Below, piece after piece: positions 26,566 through 34,675 of a DNA stretch of 64,000 nt. A model generated the notes under the pieces. That model was not told the DNA's origin. It did not search any database and saw only the letters and a list, made by a program, of their open reading frames with translations. The stretch comes from Flammeovirga kamogawensis (GTDB lineage Bacteria; Bacteroidota; Bacteroidia; Cytophagales; Flammeovirgaceae): assembly GCF_018736065.1 (NCBI RefSeq), contig NZ_CP076128.1, positions 806,001 to 870,000 of the forward strand. Direction: 5' to 3'. The stretch's first letter is position 1. The number at the start of each line of letters is the position of its first letter. The position numbers and the translations under genes are program-made.

Positions 26566-27942
26566 TTATTTTTTACGACCACCTAAACGGCTACGTAAAC
26601 TACCTTTTTTACCACCTTTGGCTCCACCTTTTTTACCCATACCTGGGATACCAGACATTTTGTTTACTTTACGCATCATTTTACGCATTTCTTCAAATTG
26701 TTTGATTAGGTTGTTAACTTGTTGTACTGAAGTTCCTGAACCTGCAGCAAGTCTTTTCTTACGAGACTGATCTAACGAATCTGGATTTGCTTTCTCATAA
26801 GGGGTCATAGATTGGATAATAGCTTCTACTGGCTTAAATGCATCAGAATCAATTTCTTGATCTTTAACCATTTTATTTAAACCAGGTACCATTCCAATTA
26901 AGTCTTTCAAATCACCCATCTTTTTGATGTGCTGAATTTGAGAAAGAAGATCATTAAAATCAAACTGGTTCTTACGGAGCTTCTTATTTAATCTTCTCGC
27001 CTCTTCTTCATCGAATGCTTCTTGTGCTCTTTCTACTAAAGAGACAACATCACCCATACCAAGAATACGTTGAGCCATACGCTCTGGGTAAAATTCATCT
27101 AGAGTATTCTCTAGTTTTTCACCAGTAGATATAAACTTAATAGGCTTTTCTACTACTCTACGAATAGATAAGGCAGCACCACCACGAGTATCACCATCTA
27201 ACTTAGTTAGAACAACTCCATCAAAATCTAGTCTATCGTTGAAAGTTTTTGCCGTATTTACTGCATCTTGACCTGTCATTGAATCAACAACAAATAAAGT
27301 TTCTGAAGGATTGACAGCTTTTTTAACTGCTTCAATCTCATTCATCATTTGCTCGTCTACTGCTAAACGACCAGCTGTATCGACAACAACAATAGATTTA
27401 CCATTTTCTTTTGCATACTTAATAGCATTCTCAGCAATAGAAACTGGATTTTTATTTTCACGCTCAGTATAAACTTCAACACCTGTTTGTTCACCAAGTG
27501 TTTCTAATTGATCAATTGCGGCAGGTCTGTAAACATCTGCAGCAACTAATAAAACTTGTTTACCTTGCTTTTTTAATCTTAAACCTAGTTTACCAGTAAA
27601 AGTAGTTTTACCAGAACCTTGTAAACCTGCAATTAAAACTGTAGCTGGACTTCCTGTTGGAGTAAAAGGTACCATATCGCCACCCATTAACTCAGTTAGT
27701 TTATCACTTACAATTTTTGTAAATAATTGACCAGGTTTTACATCTATAAGAATATTTTGTCCTAGTGCTTGCTCACGAATTTCATTCGTAATTTCTTTTG
27801 CTACTTTAAAGTTAACATCGGCTTCTAATAGAGCACGACGAATTTCCTTAACAGTAGAAGCTACGTTAATTTCGCTGATCGAACCTTCACCTTTAATGTT
27901 CTTTAAGGCACGATCTATTCTGTTACTAAGATTATCAAACAT
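26566..27942 (-). CDS. ffh: Signal recognition particle protein Ffh
   Basis: SRP GTPase that binds signal sequences and 4.5S RNA and targets ribosomes to the membrane. NG domain: G1 GLQGSGKTTFTGKLG, DVYRPAAIDQL, G3 VVDTAGRLAVDEQMM, G4 TKLDGDTRGGAAL. The M domain (residues 300-440) includes SRKKRLAAGSG and the Met-rich MRKMMRKVNKMSGIPGMG. The end is Gly/Lys-rich (GKKGGAKGGKKGS). Length 458 is normal. A Bacteroidota-type promoter precedes it. Confidence 0.97.
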   Translation of the reverse strand: MFDNLSNRIDRALKNIKGEGSISEINVASTVKEIRRALLEADVNFKVAKEITNEIREQALGQNILIDVKPGQLFTKIVSDKLTELMGGDMVPFTPTGSPATVLIAGLQGSGKTTFTGKLGLRLKKQGKQVLLVAADVYRPAAIDQLETLGEQTGVEVYTERENKNPVSIAENAIKYAKENGKSIVVVDTAGRLAVDEQMMNEIEAVKKAVNPSETLFVVDSMTGQDAVNTAKTFNDRLDFDGVVLTKLDGDTRGGAALSIRRVVEKPIKFISTGEKLENTLDEFYPERMAQRILGMGDVVSLVERAQEAFDEEEARRLNKKLRKNQFDFNDLLSQIQHIKKMGDLKDLIGMVPGLNKMVKDQEIDSDAFKPVEAIIQSMTPYEKANPDSLDQSRKKRLAAGSGTSVQQVNNLIKQFEEMRKMMRKVNKMSGIPGMGKKGGAKGGKKGSLRSRLGGRKK

Positions 27943-27990
27943 ATATTCTGTATATCTTTCCTTGTATAATGACTAATTCAGTTTGGGTAG

Positions 27991-28021
27991 CAAAAATAAA
28001 GTTTACAAGTGTCATAAACAA
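27991..28021 (-). promoter_or_regulatory. Probable ffh promoter
   Basis: On the minus strand: TTG (28021-28019), 20 bp, TATTTTTG (27998-27991), matching the Bacteroidota TTG-N17-23-TAnnTTTG pattern, 50 bp before the ffh ATG. Confidence 0.55.
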
Positions 28022-28116
28022 TAATTAAGTCAATTCAATATGTAATAAAGTGTATTTTTTTAATATGTATACTCCTACCTTATTTCTGAAATCAAAAACA
28101 ATAAACAGTAATATAC

Positions 28117-28151
28117 TTATTATGAATACTTTGAGTAAGTATTCATAATAA
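28117..28151. repeat. Perfect 15-bp inverted repeat
   Basis: TTATTATGAATACTT (28117-28131), 5-nt spacer, exact reverse complement (28137-28151). No T-run follows on either strand, so it is not a standard terminator. Confidence 0.8.
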
Positions 28152-28239
28152 AGTAAAATGTATACATAAGATTGTTATTAACATTAAATTTTTACTTAAT
28201 AATCTTAGTTAAGATTTTTTTATGAAAAAAAAATGTGAA

Positions 28240-28273
28240 TTTGTATAAAATAAGATGATTAACACTAGTTTTG
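28240..28273 (+). promoter_or_regulatory. Probable promoter of small membrane protein gene
   Basis: TTTG (28240-28243), 22 bp, TAGTTTTG (28266-28273) fits the Bacteroidota -33/-7 consensus; the ATG at 28323 lies 49 bp further. Confidence 0.5.
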
Positions 28274-28322
28274 CGGGATATAATAAGAGTCTAGTTTGAT
28301 TCTAATAATTCAAATAATAATA

Positions 28323-28595
28323 ATGTTAAGAAGATTCATTGGTCTTGGAGCCTTATTCGGAATTGGCCTAGGTGATTTAATTTACAAATATGCATTAGAT
28401 ATACATAGAAGTGAATTAAATCATAAAACAACGGTATTCATTACGTGTATTGTCTGCATATTTATTGGAACTCAACTCTATCAATATAGCAAAGATAAAT
28501 CTGAAAAGTGGTTACAATCTAGTATGATTTTATTATACATGATGGGAGGTTTTATTATTATTTTAAGTTTTGTACTTACTAGTTTTCTTAAATAG
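28323..28595 (+). CDS. Small membrane protein, unknown
   Basis: A 90-residue protein with three hydrophobic segments (from Met at 28323: about residues 5-20, 36-52 and 66-87) and Arg/Lys residues near the ends of the first two. The ATG at 28323 (MLRRFIGLGALFG) is preferred over a TTG at 28296. I do not recognise a family. It has a consensus promoter, so expression is plausible. ribBA follows on the same strand 157 bp later with a separate promoter-like box. Confidence 0.6.
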   Translation: MLRRFIGLGALFGIGLGDLIYKYALDIHRSELNHKTTVFITCIVCIFIGTQLYQYSKDKSEKWLQSSMILLYMMGGFIIILSFVLTSFLK

Positions 28596-28611
28596 ATGAA
28601 CGATCATTCTT

Positions 28612-28647
28612 TTTGTATGATTATCCTACTATTTATAGTAACTTTGC
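28612..28647 (+). promoter_or_regulatory. Possible ribBA promoter
   Basis: TAACTTTG at 28640-28647 matches TAnnTTTG; a TTTG lies at 28612-28615, spaced 24 bp, slightly wide. No FMN-riboswitch-like structure was recognised in the leader. Confidence 0.4.
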
Positions 28648-28752
28648 AAAACAATTATATAAACATATAAGTAAATGCATATATGAATATGTAATTAGGG
28701 TAAAAAAGGCTCTCGATTACAATCATATTAAATGCACACTCACAAAGAAAAA

Positions 28753-29973
28753 ATGGCTGAAAAATTTAAGTTAGATTCTATCGAGGATGCTATTGAAGCA
28801 ATCAAAAATGGTGAAATAGTAATTGTCGTAGATGATGAAGATAGAGAAAACGAAGGTGATTTTATCTGTGCTGCTGAAAAAGTAACACCAGAGATAATCA
28901 ATTTCATGTCAAAAGAAGGACGAGGATTAATTTGCTGTGCAATAATCGAAGATCGTTGTGAAGAATTAGGATTAGAATTGATGGTTGGTAAAAATACTGC
29001 TGCATTCGAAACTCCTTTTACTGTATCTGTTGATTTAATTGGTCATGGATGTACTACAGGTATTTCTGCGAGTGATAGAGCAAAAACTGTTTTAGCTTTA
29101 GCAGATCCTAATGTAGATCCTGCTATTCTTGGAAAACCAGGTCATATTTTCCCTTTAAAGGCAAAACGTGGTGGTGTACTAAGAAGAACTGGTCATACAG
29201 AAGCTGCTATCGATTTATCTAGATTAGCAGGGTTAGAAGCAGCTGGTGTTCTTGTTGAAATCATGAATGATGATGGATCAATGGCTAGACTTCCTAACTT
29301 AGTTGAAGTTGCTAAAAAGCATAATTTGAAATTAATTAGTATTGAAGATTTAATTCAATACAGGTTAAAATTAGAAGATTCTTTAGTTGAAGAAGAAATT
29401 GGTGTTGATATGCCAACTGAGTTTGGACATTTCAATTTAAAAGCTTTCCGTCAGACTAATACTGGAGAATTGCATTTAGCATTAATCAAAGGTGATATTT
29501 CTGATAAAGAAGATCCTGTTTTAGTTAGAGTTCACTCTTCTTGTGTTACTGGTGATATCTTTGGCTCTTGTAGATGTGATTGTGGACCTCAATTACATGG
29601 AGCTATGGAAATGATTGAAAAAGAAGGAAGAGGTGTTATTCTTTATATGAATCAAGAAGGAAGAGGCATTGGTTTAGTAAATAAACTTAAGGCATATAAA
29701 CTTCAGGAAGAAGGAATGGACACTGTTGAAGCAAACAAAGCTCTTGGATTTAAATCAGATCAAAGGGATTACGGTGTAGGTGCTCAAATTCTTAGAAAAT
29801 TAGGAATTTCTAAAATGAACCTTATTTCTAATAACCCTAAAAAACGTGCTGGGTTAATTGGGTATGGTCTAGAAATTGTTGATTCGGTAGGTATTGAAAT
29901 CACACCTAATAAATACAATAAAAAGTATTTAGAAACTAAAAGAGATAAAATGGGTCATAATATTTTAAAATAG
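28753..29973 (+). CDS. ribBA: Bifunctional DHBP synthase / GTP cyclohydrolase II
   Basis: Makes both riboflavin precursors: dihydroxybutanone phosphate from ribulose-5-phosphate and the pyrimidine from GTP. The N-terminal RibB domain (about 1-200) has [17 protein letters not shown] and [14 protein letters not shown]; the C-terminal RibA domain has the zinc cysteines in [17 protein letters not shown] and [16 protein letters not shown]. The Met at 28753 gives the usual N-terminus ([14 protein letters not shown]); a Met at 28732 would add seven residues. Single gene with a strong terminator. Confidence 0.96.
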   Translation: MAEKFKLDSIEDAIEAIKNGEIVIVVDDEDRENEGDFICAAEKVTPEIINFMSKEGRGLICCAIIEDRCEELGLELMVGKNTAAFETPFTVSVDLIGHGCTTGISASDRAKTVLALADPNVDPAILGKPGHIFPLKAKRGGVLRRTGHTEAAIDLSRLAGLEAAGVLVEIMNDDGSMARLPNLVEVAKKHNLKLISIEDLIQYRLKLEDSLVEEEIGVDMPTEFGHFNLKAFRQTNTGELHLALIKGDISDKEDPVLVRVHSSCVTGDIFGSCRCDCGPQLHGAMEMIEKEGRGVILYMNQEGRGIGLVNKLKAYKLQEEGMDTVEANKALGFKSDQRDYGVGAQILRKLGISKMNLISNNPKKRAGLIGYGLEIVDSVGIEITPNKYNKKYLETKRDKMGHNILK

Positions 29974-29991
29974 TGACCATCAATATATCAC

Positions 29992-30024
29992 AAAAAGGCT
30001 GTTTGTAATAAACAGCCTTTTTTA
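29992..30024 (+). terminator. Terminator after ribBA
   Basis: Hairpin AAAAAGGCTGTTT / AAACAGCCTTTTT with a 5-nt loop and further T residues. Confidence 0.92.
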
Positions 30025-30041
30025 TTTTTTTAAATTCGAGA

Positions 30042-30458
30042 ATGTTAAAAGATATAGAGCTTCTTACTTCTGAGGGTGTGGTTTTTAGATTTAATGATAT
30101 AGTTCATAAAAAGCTACAAATAACTTTTTTAGCATCATGTAATGCTAAATTAGATATTGAACATTTAAAAGAAATAAAATCTGTTTATCAAAGCATTTTG
30201 AATAAGCACTTCTACCCTATTGTAATTATCAACAGTAGTGATTCTTTACTTCAAAAAAACATTAAAAAATTAAAACTACCGTTTAAAGTTTTATCTGATC
30301 CAAGTGCAAGAATTGCTAAAAAGTTTAATTGTTTTTTAAGGCCAATTGGCATTGTACAACGCTCAACAATTTGGTTTGATAAAGAGAAAAAGCAACTTGC
30401 AAAAATTAATTATATGTCTGATATATCTTATCATATAAATTATTTACATAAGCTTTAA
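30042..30458 (+). CDS. Peroxiredoxin/thioredoxin-fold-like protein of unknown role
   Basis: The 138-residue protein follows the AhpC/TSA order: a short strand and loop (LLTSEGVVFRF), a strand (LQITFLASC), a helix, a second strand (FYPIVIINSS), then LPFKVLSDPSARIAKKFNCF and RSTIWFDKEKKQLAKI, the last matching the RsTfiid strand of peroxiredoxins. The usual catalytic PxxxTxxC motif is not present; one Cys at about 33 is near the expected place. A non-catalytic member is likely. Its 3' end overlaps the convergent phhA by 15 bp. Confidence 0.6.
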   Translation: MLKDIELLTSEGVVFRFNDIVHKKLQITFLASCNAKLDIEHLKEIKSVYQSILNKHFYPIVIINSSDSLLQKNIKKLKLPFKVLSDPSARIAKKFNCFLRPIGIVQRSTIWFDKEKKQLAKINYMSDISYHINYLHKL

Positions 30459-31193
30459 TAGTCCTTTCTTATTCTGAGCTAAATACTCATCCAACTCAGA
30501 CAAGCTATTTTCTAGCTCTTTGTAACTTTTTATTACCCAGTATTTTTTTTGAAATTCATCTTTTATATAGGGTGTTTTTAAAATTTCTAATAGATTAAAG
30601 TCTGCTCTTATTGGGATTTCAGAAAATAAGCTATACTCAGATTCACCTTTAGAAGATAATATACCAGCCCCATATATTCTCAGTCCTTGTTGAGTTTCAA
30701 TTAACCCAAATTCAACTGTATACCAATACAATCTACTTATGAGTTCAATACTTTCTTCGCTATCAATATATTTTAAAGCGATAATACTCATTTTCTCCAA
30801 ATACCTACAAAAATCAAGATTTGTTAGTAAGGGGACATGACCAAATATATCATGAAACATATCAGGTTCTTCGAGGTAATCTAATTCACTCTTTTTACGA
30901 AACCATGAAGAGGAAGGAAATTTTTTTGCTTTAAGAAGTTCAAAAAACTCCTTATTAGGAATTAACCCAGTTACAGGGGCAATTCTCCAACCTGTTACAG
31001 TTTGTAATACATCATCAATCCCCTCAAATGTTGGGATAATGTCTTCCTTAAAACCAATAGTTTTAATACCATTTAAAAATTCATTTTCGGCAAGAGATGG
31101 AAGCATTTTCATCTGCCTATTAAATAAAATACTCCAAACTTGAGTATCTTCTTCTGTGTACTTATCGTACCCTTGGTTGTTTATAAAATACAT
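30444..31193 (-). CDS. phhA: Phenylalanine 4-monooxygenase
   Basis: Iron- and pterin-dependent hydroxylase converting phenylalanine to tyrosine. Conserved parts: GWRIAPVTGLIPNKEFFELLK, FPSSSWFRKKSELDYLEEPDMFHDIFGHVPLL with the two iron-binding histidines, and YWYTVEFGLI with the iron-binding Glu. The length of 249 fits the bacterial single-domain form with no ACT regulatory domain. No pterin carbinolamine dehydratase gene is adjacent. Confidence 0.95.
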   Translation of the reverse strand: MYFINNQGYDKYTEEDTQVWSILFNRQMKMLPSLAENEFLNGIKTIGFKEDIIPTFEGIDDVLQTVTGWRIAPVTGLIPNKEFFELLKAKKFPSSSWFRKKSELDYLEEPDMFHDIFGHVPLLTNLDFCRYLEKMSIIALKYIDSEESIELISRLYWYTVEFGLIETQQGLRIYGAGILSSKGESEYSLFSEIPIRADFNLLEILKTPYIKDEFQKKYWVIKSYKELENSLSELDEYLAQNKKGLLKLM

Positions 31194-31228
31194 GTTAGTA
31201 TGTGTGGAATTGGTTAAATATAGTTAGT

Positions 31229-31262
31229 AAAAAAGGACTACAATTTAATTGTAGTCCTTGTA
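31229..31262 (-). terminator. Terminator after the ftsH unit
   Basis: Perfect palindromic hairpin AAGGACTACAA / TTGTAGTCCTT (31233-31259), followed on the minus strand by T5. It lies between the small gene downstream of ftsH and phhA. Confidence 0.87.
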
Positions 31263-31290
31263 ATATGTGAAAAAAAAATCACTTTAAGAA

Positions 31291-31515
31291 TTATAACCCT
31301 TGAATTTCTACTTTCATTGATTGTAATATTTCTTTAGATTTTCCCTTAGTATAATCAATTTGAGACTCATCAATCTGAAAATCTTCAATCAAATTATCTA
31401 TAAAAATTTCTAATGTTACTAAAGAAGGATGAATAGCACCAGTTTTAAGCATCTCTTTTACACCTTTTGCTTCTTTAGTTATAAAAGAATCGATTTTTTT
31501 TGTATCTCTAATCAT
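31291..31515 (-). CDS. Small protein downstream of ftsH
   Basis: 74 residues, predicted mostly helical, rich in Lys/Glu/Ile (KKIDSFITKEAKGVKEMLKTGA ... LIEDFQIDESQIDY). It starts 3 bp after the ftsH stop, so it is almost certainly co-transcribed and may be translationally coupled. I do not recognise the family. The position makes an FtsH-related regulator, substrate or unrelated helper possible; nothing in the sequence chooses among these. Confidence 0.65.
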   Translation of the reverse strand: MIRDTKKIDSFITKEAKGVKEMLKTGAIHPSLVTLEIFIDNLIEDFQIDESQIDYTKGKSKEILQSMKVEIQGL

Positions 31516-31518
31516 AAA

Positions 31519-33474
31519 TTATACTGCTCGAGGTCCTAAAATCTCGATAACATCTTTTTCGTCTAAAATTTCCTTTTTCAAAAGAATTTGAGCTAATTTT
31601 TCTAACTGATCGTGATGATCTCTTAAAAACTGCTTCGTTTCTTCATAGCATTTCGCTATTATTTCTAAAGATTCTTTATCTATTTGTTTTTCTAATTCTT
31701 CAGATCTTCTGATGCTACCTCCTCCATTACCAAGGAAATTATTTTGTCCTTCTTTTTGAAGTGATAAATTCGGTAGTGTTTCACTCATACCATATACTGT
31801 TAGCATTGAGCTTACAATAGAAGCAACTTTTTCTAAATCATTAGACGCACCTGTAGAAATATCTCCAAAGATAATTTCTTCTGCTGCTCTTCCTCCTAAA
31901 AGACCTTTAATCTTTCCTAATAGTTCATCTTTTGACATTAAAAAACGATCCTCAGTTGGTGCTTGCAATACATATCCTAAAGCTCCTGAACCTCTTGGTA
32001 CAATCGATACTTTACGAACAGGATCTGCACCTTTTGTAAAGTGACCTACAATTGCATGTCCTGCCTCATGATAAGCTACTGTTTTTTTCTCTGCATCATT
32101 AATTACAGCATTCTTTTTCTCCAACCCTGCAACAACTCTTTCAAAAGCATCTAAAAAGTTAATATGATGAACTTCAGTTTTACCTTCTCTAGCTGCTAGA
32201 AGTGCAGCTTCATTACATAAGTTAGCTAAATCAGCACCAACAAATCCAGCCGTTTGAGCTGCAATTTCTTCTAAATCAACATCCTTACTTAACTTAATTT
32301 TTGATCCATGAACTTTTAAAATCATTAAACGTCCTTTTAAGTCAGGTCTATCAACTTGTACTTGACGATCAAAACGACCTGGTCTTAATAATGCTTTATC
32401 TAAAATTTCAGGTCTGTTAGTAGCACCTAAAACAATAACTGTAGATTCGGCAGCAAAACCATCCATTTCTACTAATAATTGATTAAGTGTATTTTCTCTT
32501 TCATCATTTCCAGACATTCCATTAGATGAGCGGCTTTTACCAATTGCATCAAGTTCGTCAATAAAAATAATACAAGGTGCTTTTGTTTTTGCTTGAGTAA
32601 ATAAATCTCTTACTCTAGCAGCTCCTACACCAACAAACATTTCGACAAAATCTGAACCTGATAATGTATAAAATTGCACTCCTGCTTCTCCAGCAACTGC
32701 TTTAGCCAATAAAGTTTTTCCAGTACCAGGAGGGCCTACTAATAAAATACCTTTAGGAATTTTAGCCCCTAATGCTGTGTATTTATCAGAATTCTTTAAA
32801 AAGTCTACAACTTCTGTAAGTTCTTGTTTTGCTTCATCACACCCGGCAACGTCATCAAAATTATATAGATGTTCAGCGTCTGCTGCATAAATTTTAGCCT
32901 TACTTTTTCCTACATTAAGGTAGTTATTTCCACCGCCTCCCATTCCGGAGCCTTTTCCCATTTTGCGCATTAAAAATGCCCAAATCACAAATAGTAATCC
33001 GAATGGCAATAACCAGTTAGAAAAAAAGTTGCCTAACCAATCATTTTCAATAACCCCTTTATAATCAATATTTTTTTCTTGAAGAGCACGAATTAAATCA
33101 GGATCTTCTAATTTGATTACAAAAAACTGTCTACCTAAATCTTCTTTCCTCTTCTCATAATCAATTCTCCAAGGTGCAGCTTTACCTTCTGGGTTCATTT
33201 TCCATAGAGAGTTTTTAGATGCTTTTGTAGTATCATTTTGAACTTCGGGTGAAGTTACCTTAGTAGAATCTTTAATTATTTTTGAGATTTTACCATAGAT
33301 TTTTTCATCAGAAATAACTACTTGTTCTACTCTGTTTACTTCAATACTATCTTTAAATGCATTGTAGGATAATTCTTTAACATTTGGGCCTGAAAAAAAT
33401 AAAGCCTCCAGGAATAACATCCCTCCTAGAATACTCAGAAAATACCAGATTGAAAATTTTGCTCTGTTCTTCAT
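31519..33474 (-). CDS. ftsH: ATP-dependent zinc metalloprotease FtsH
   Basis: Membrane AAA+ protease for quality control and regulated turnover, including (in E. coli) LpxC. Membrane segments lie near residues 8-30 and 145-165 with a periplasmic part between. AAA domain: GPPGTGKTLLAKAVAGEAG, FIDELDAIGKSR, GATNRPEILDKALLRPGRFDRQ. Protease domain: zinc motif HEAGH and the third ligand region ISTGASNDLEKV. Met at 33474 (MKNRAKFSIWYF) is favoured over 33510. The leader carries a promoter and a terminator-like hairpin. Confidence 0.96.
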   Translation of the reverse strand: MKNRAKFSIWYFLSILGGMLFLEALFFSGPNVKELSYNAFKDSIEVNRVEQVVISDEKIYGKISKIIKDSTKVTSPEVQNDTTKASKNSLWKMNPEGKAAPWRIDYEKRKEDLGRQFFVIKLEDPDLIRALQEKNIDYKGVIENDWLGNFFSNWLLPFGLLFVIWAFLMRKMGKGSGMGGGGNNYLNVGKSKAKIYAADAEHLYNFDDVAGCDEAKQELTEVVDFLKNSDKYTALGAKIPKGILLVGPPGTGKTLLAKAVAGEAGVQFYTLSGSDFVEMFVGVGAARVRDLFTQAKTKAPCIIFIDELDAIGKSRSSNGMSGNDERENTLNQLLVEMDGFAAESTVIVLGATNRPEILDKALLRPGRFDRQVQVDRPDLKGRLMILKVHGSKIKLSKDVDLEEIAAQTAGFVGADLANLCNEAALLAAREGKTEVHHINFLDAFERVVAGLEKKNAVINDAEKKTVAYHEAGHAIVGHFTKGADPVRKVSIVPRGSGALGYVLQAPTEDRFLMSKDELLGKIKGLLGGRAAEEIIFGDISTGASNDLEKVASIVSSMLTVYGMSETLPNLSLQKEGQNNFLGNGGGSIRRSEELEKQIDKESLEIIAKCYEETKQFLRDHHDQLEKLAQILLKKEILDEKDVIEILGPRAV

Positions 33475-33537
33475 TAAAAATTTTAGTTTAGTGTTTACAC
33501 AATTCAACACAAAACAAAAGTTAATGAGAATTTTTAA

Positions 33538-33573
33538 ATAAAAAAAAGCCTGACGCTATTAGCGACAGGTTTT
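33538..33573 (-). promoter_or_regulatory. Terminator-like hairpin in the ftsH leader
   Basis: Minus-strand stem ACCTGTCGC / GCGTCAGGC (one mismatch; loop of 5 nt) followed by T8. The gene on the other side is divergent, so it does not end an upstream gene. It lies about 65 bp before the ftsH start and downstream of its probable promoter. Confidence 0.6.
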
Positions 33574-33654
33574 CTACTAGTGTCAAATTAATTATCTTTA
33601 AAACGTAGTAATACGTTATTTTATTCTTTTGATATAATTATCTTTCGATATATA

Positions 33655-33684
33655 CAAAAATATTAAAAGTTTAGCTTAAACCAA
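33655..33684 (-). promoter_or_regulatory. Probable ftsH promoter
   Basis: Minus strand: TTG (33684-33682), 19 bp, TATTTTTG (33662-33655). Spacing and both boxes fit the Bacteroidota consensus. Transcription would start near 33648, upstream of the leader hairpin. Confidence 0.6.
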
Positions 33685-33720
33685 TACTAGAATTGTATTT
33701 CCTTAAGATTAAAATGATAT

Positions 33721-34656
33721 ATGATTGAAATTACGCCATTTGTATTCTCTTTCAGAACATATAATGAACATAAGAAGAGAAACTTCTTTATACCAAAACT
33801 TGGAAATGTTAATGATCAAGGTATAACGTTATCCAATGAGTTGATTTCTTATCATGATATTAATAGTACTACCTTCTTTGATGGGTATCTAGTAATAACA
33901 TTTTCAAAATACCCCATACTTGGAAAAGAAATTTCATCATGGTATATCAAAAAAAACAATTGTATAATTCTTAAATCAGAAATGATTAAGGATATAAAAT
34001 TAGCATTTGATCTTTTTGCTACTAGAAATGCTAAATCTAAACGTATTTGTGGTCATTGTGAAAATACAATTGACTGGGATAATCATTTAGATTCTCAATA
34101 TCAATATTGTAATGAATGCCATTCAATAAGTGATAAACATGGGTTGTTATTTTCTAATGGTGAACAATTTGACATTTGCCCAGAAACAGGGTATTATGAT
34201 AGATTGGGTAAAAGGAAGAAATATGAATATTTTATTTTTGATAAAAAATTATATTTCAGAACAACTAAGTATTTTGGTGGTGATAACCTTGGGATTGAAT
34301 TTTTCCATAAAAACATTCTAAAAAATTGTATGTTTTTAATTGGTGTACCTGGTACTTTATTTGAATTTTACAAAGCTAATCAAGGGCATCATCCTGATTT
34401 TACAGAATTAGCAGAAGCAAATTTTGCAAGCAGATGCGGAGAACTTAAAGAGGCAGCAGATTTGTATACAAAAATGCAAATGAGACTACCCTACTTCCCA
34501 GCATTACACTATAATTTGGCAATTGCATATTTACAATCTAATAATGAAGAAATGGCACGAAGATATTTCCAGAAATCATTAGAAGGCTGTTCAAATTATG
34601 AACCTACCCTTAAGGTATTGAGATATTTAACACAAAAAGAAAGAGGAAGTAATTAG
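33721..34656 (+). CDS. Protein with zinc ribbon and C-terminal TPR, unknown
   Basis: 311 residues, no signal peptide. Residues 1-100 look like an all-beta PH-like domain (ITLSNELISYHDI...SWYIKKNNCIIL). A treble-clef/zinc-ribbon follows with CGHC and CNEC (about residues 118-143) and another CPETGYYDRLG. The last 80 residues contain at least two TPR-like helix pairs (AEANFASRCGELKEAADLY; PALHYNLAIAYLQSNNEEMARRYFQKSLE). I do not recognise the family. It is a single gene with a shared terminator at its 3' end. Confidence 0.65.
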   Translation: MIEITPFVFSFRTYNEHKKRNFFIPKLGNVNDQGITLSNELISYHDINSTTFFDGYLVITFSKYPILGKEISSWYIKKNNCIILKSEMIKDIKLAFDLFATRNAKSKRICGHCENTIDWDNHLDSQYQYCNECHSISDKHGLLFSNGEQFDICPETGYYDRLGKRKKYEYFIFDKKLYFRTTKYFGGDNLGIEFFHKNILKNCMFLIGVPGTLFEFYKANQGHHPDFTELAEANFASRCGELKEAADLYTKMQMRLPYFPALHYNLAIAYLQSNNEEMARRYFQKSLEGCSNYEPTLKVLRYLTQKERGSN

Positions 34657-34672
34657 ATCACTTCCTCTTTAA
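34640..34672. terminator. Bidirectional terminator overlapping the 3' end of the zinc-ribbon gene
   Basis: Hairpin AAAGAGGAAGT (34640-34650) / ACTTCCTCTTT (34660-34670); the stop codon of the plus-strand gene is in the loop. Serves convergent genes. Confidence 0.82.
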
Positions 34673-34675
34673 ATA

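Larger units (their letters stand above)
27943..28322. other. Divergent intergenic region between ffh and a small membrane protein
   Basis: AT-rich, 380 bp, no gene recognised. It contains promoter boxes on both sides and a perfect 15-bp inverted repeat at 28117-28151, reported separately. Confidence 0.6.

Noticed and set aside
28600-28752. FMN riboswitch upstream of ribBA
   Set aside because: The conserved RFN pairing and motifs could not be found; the region is plain AT-rich leader.
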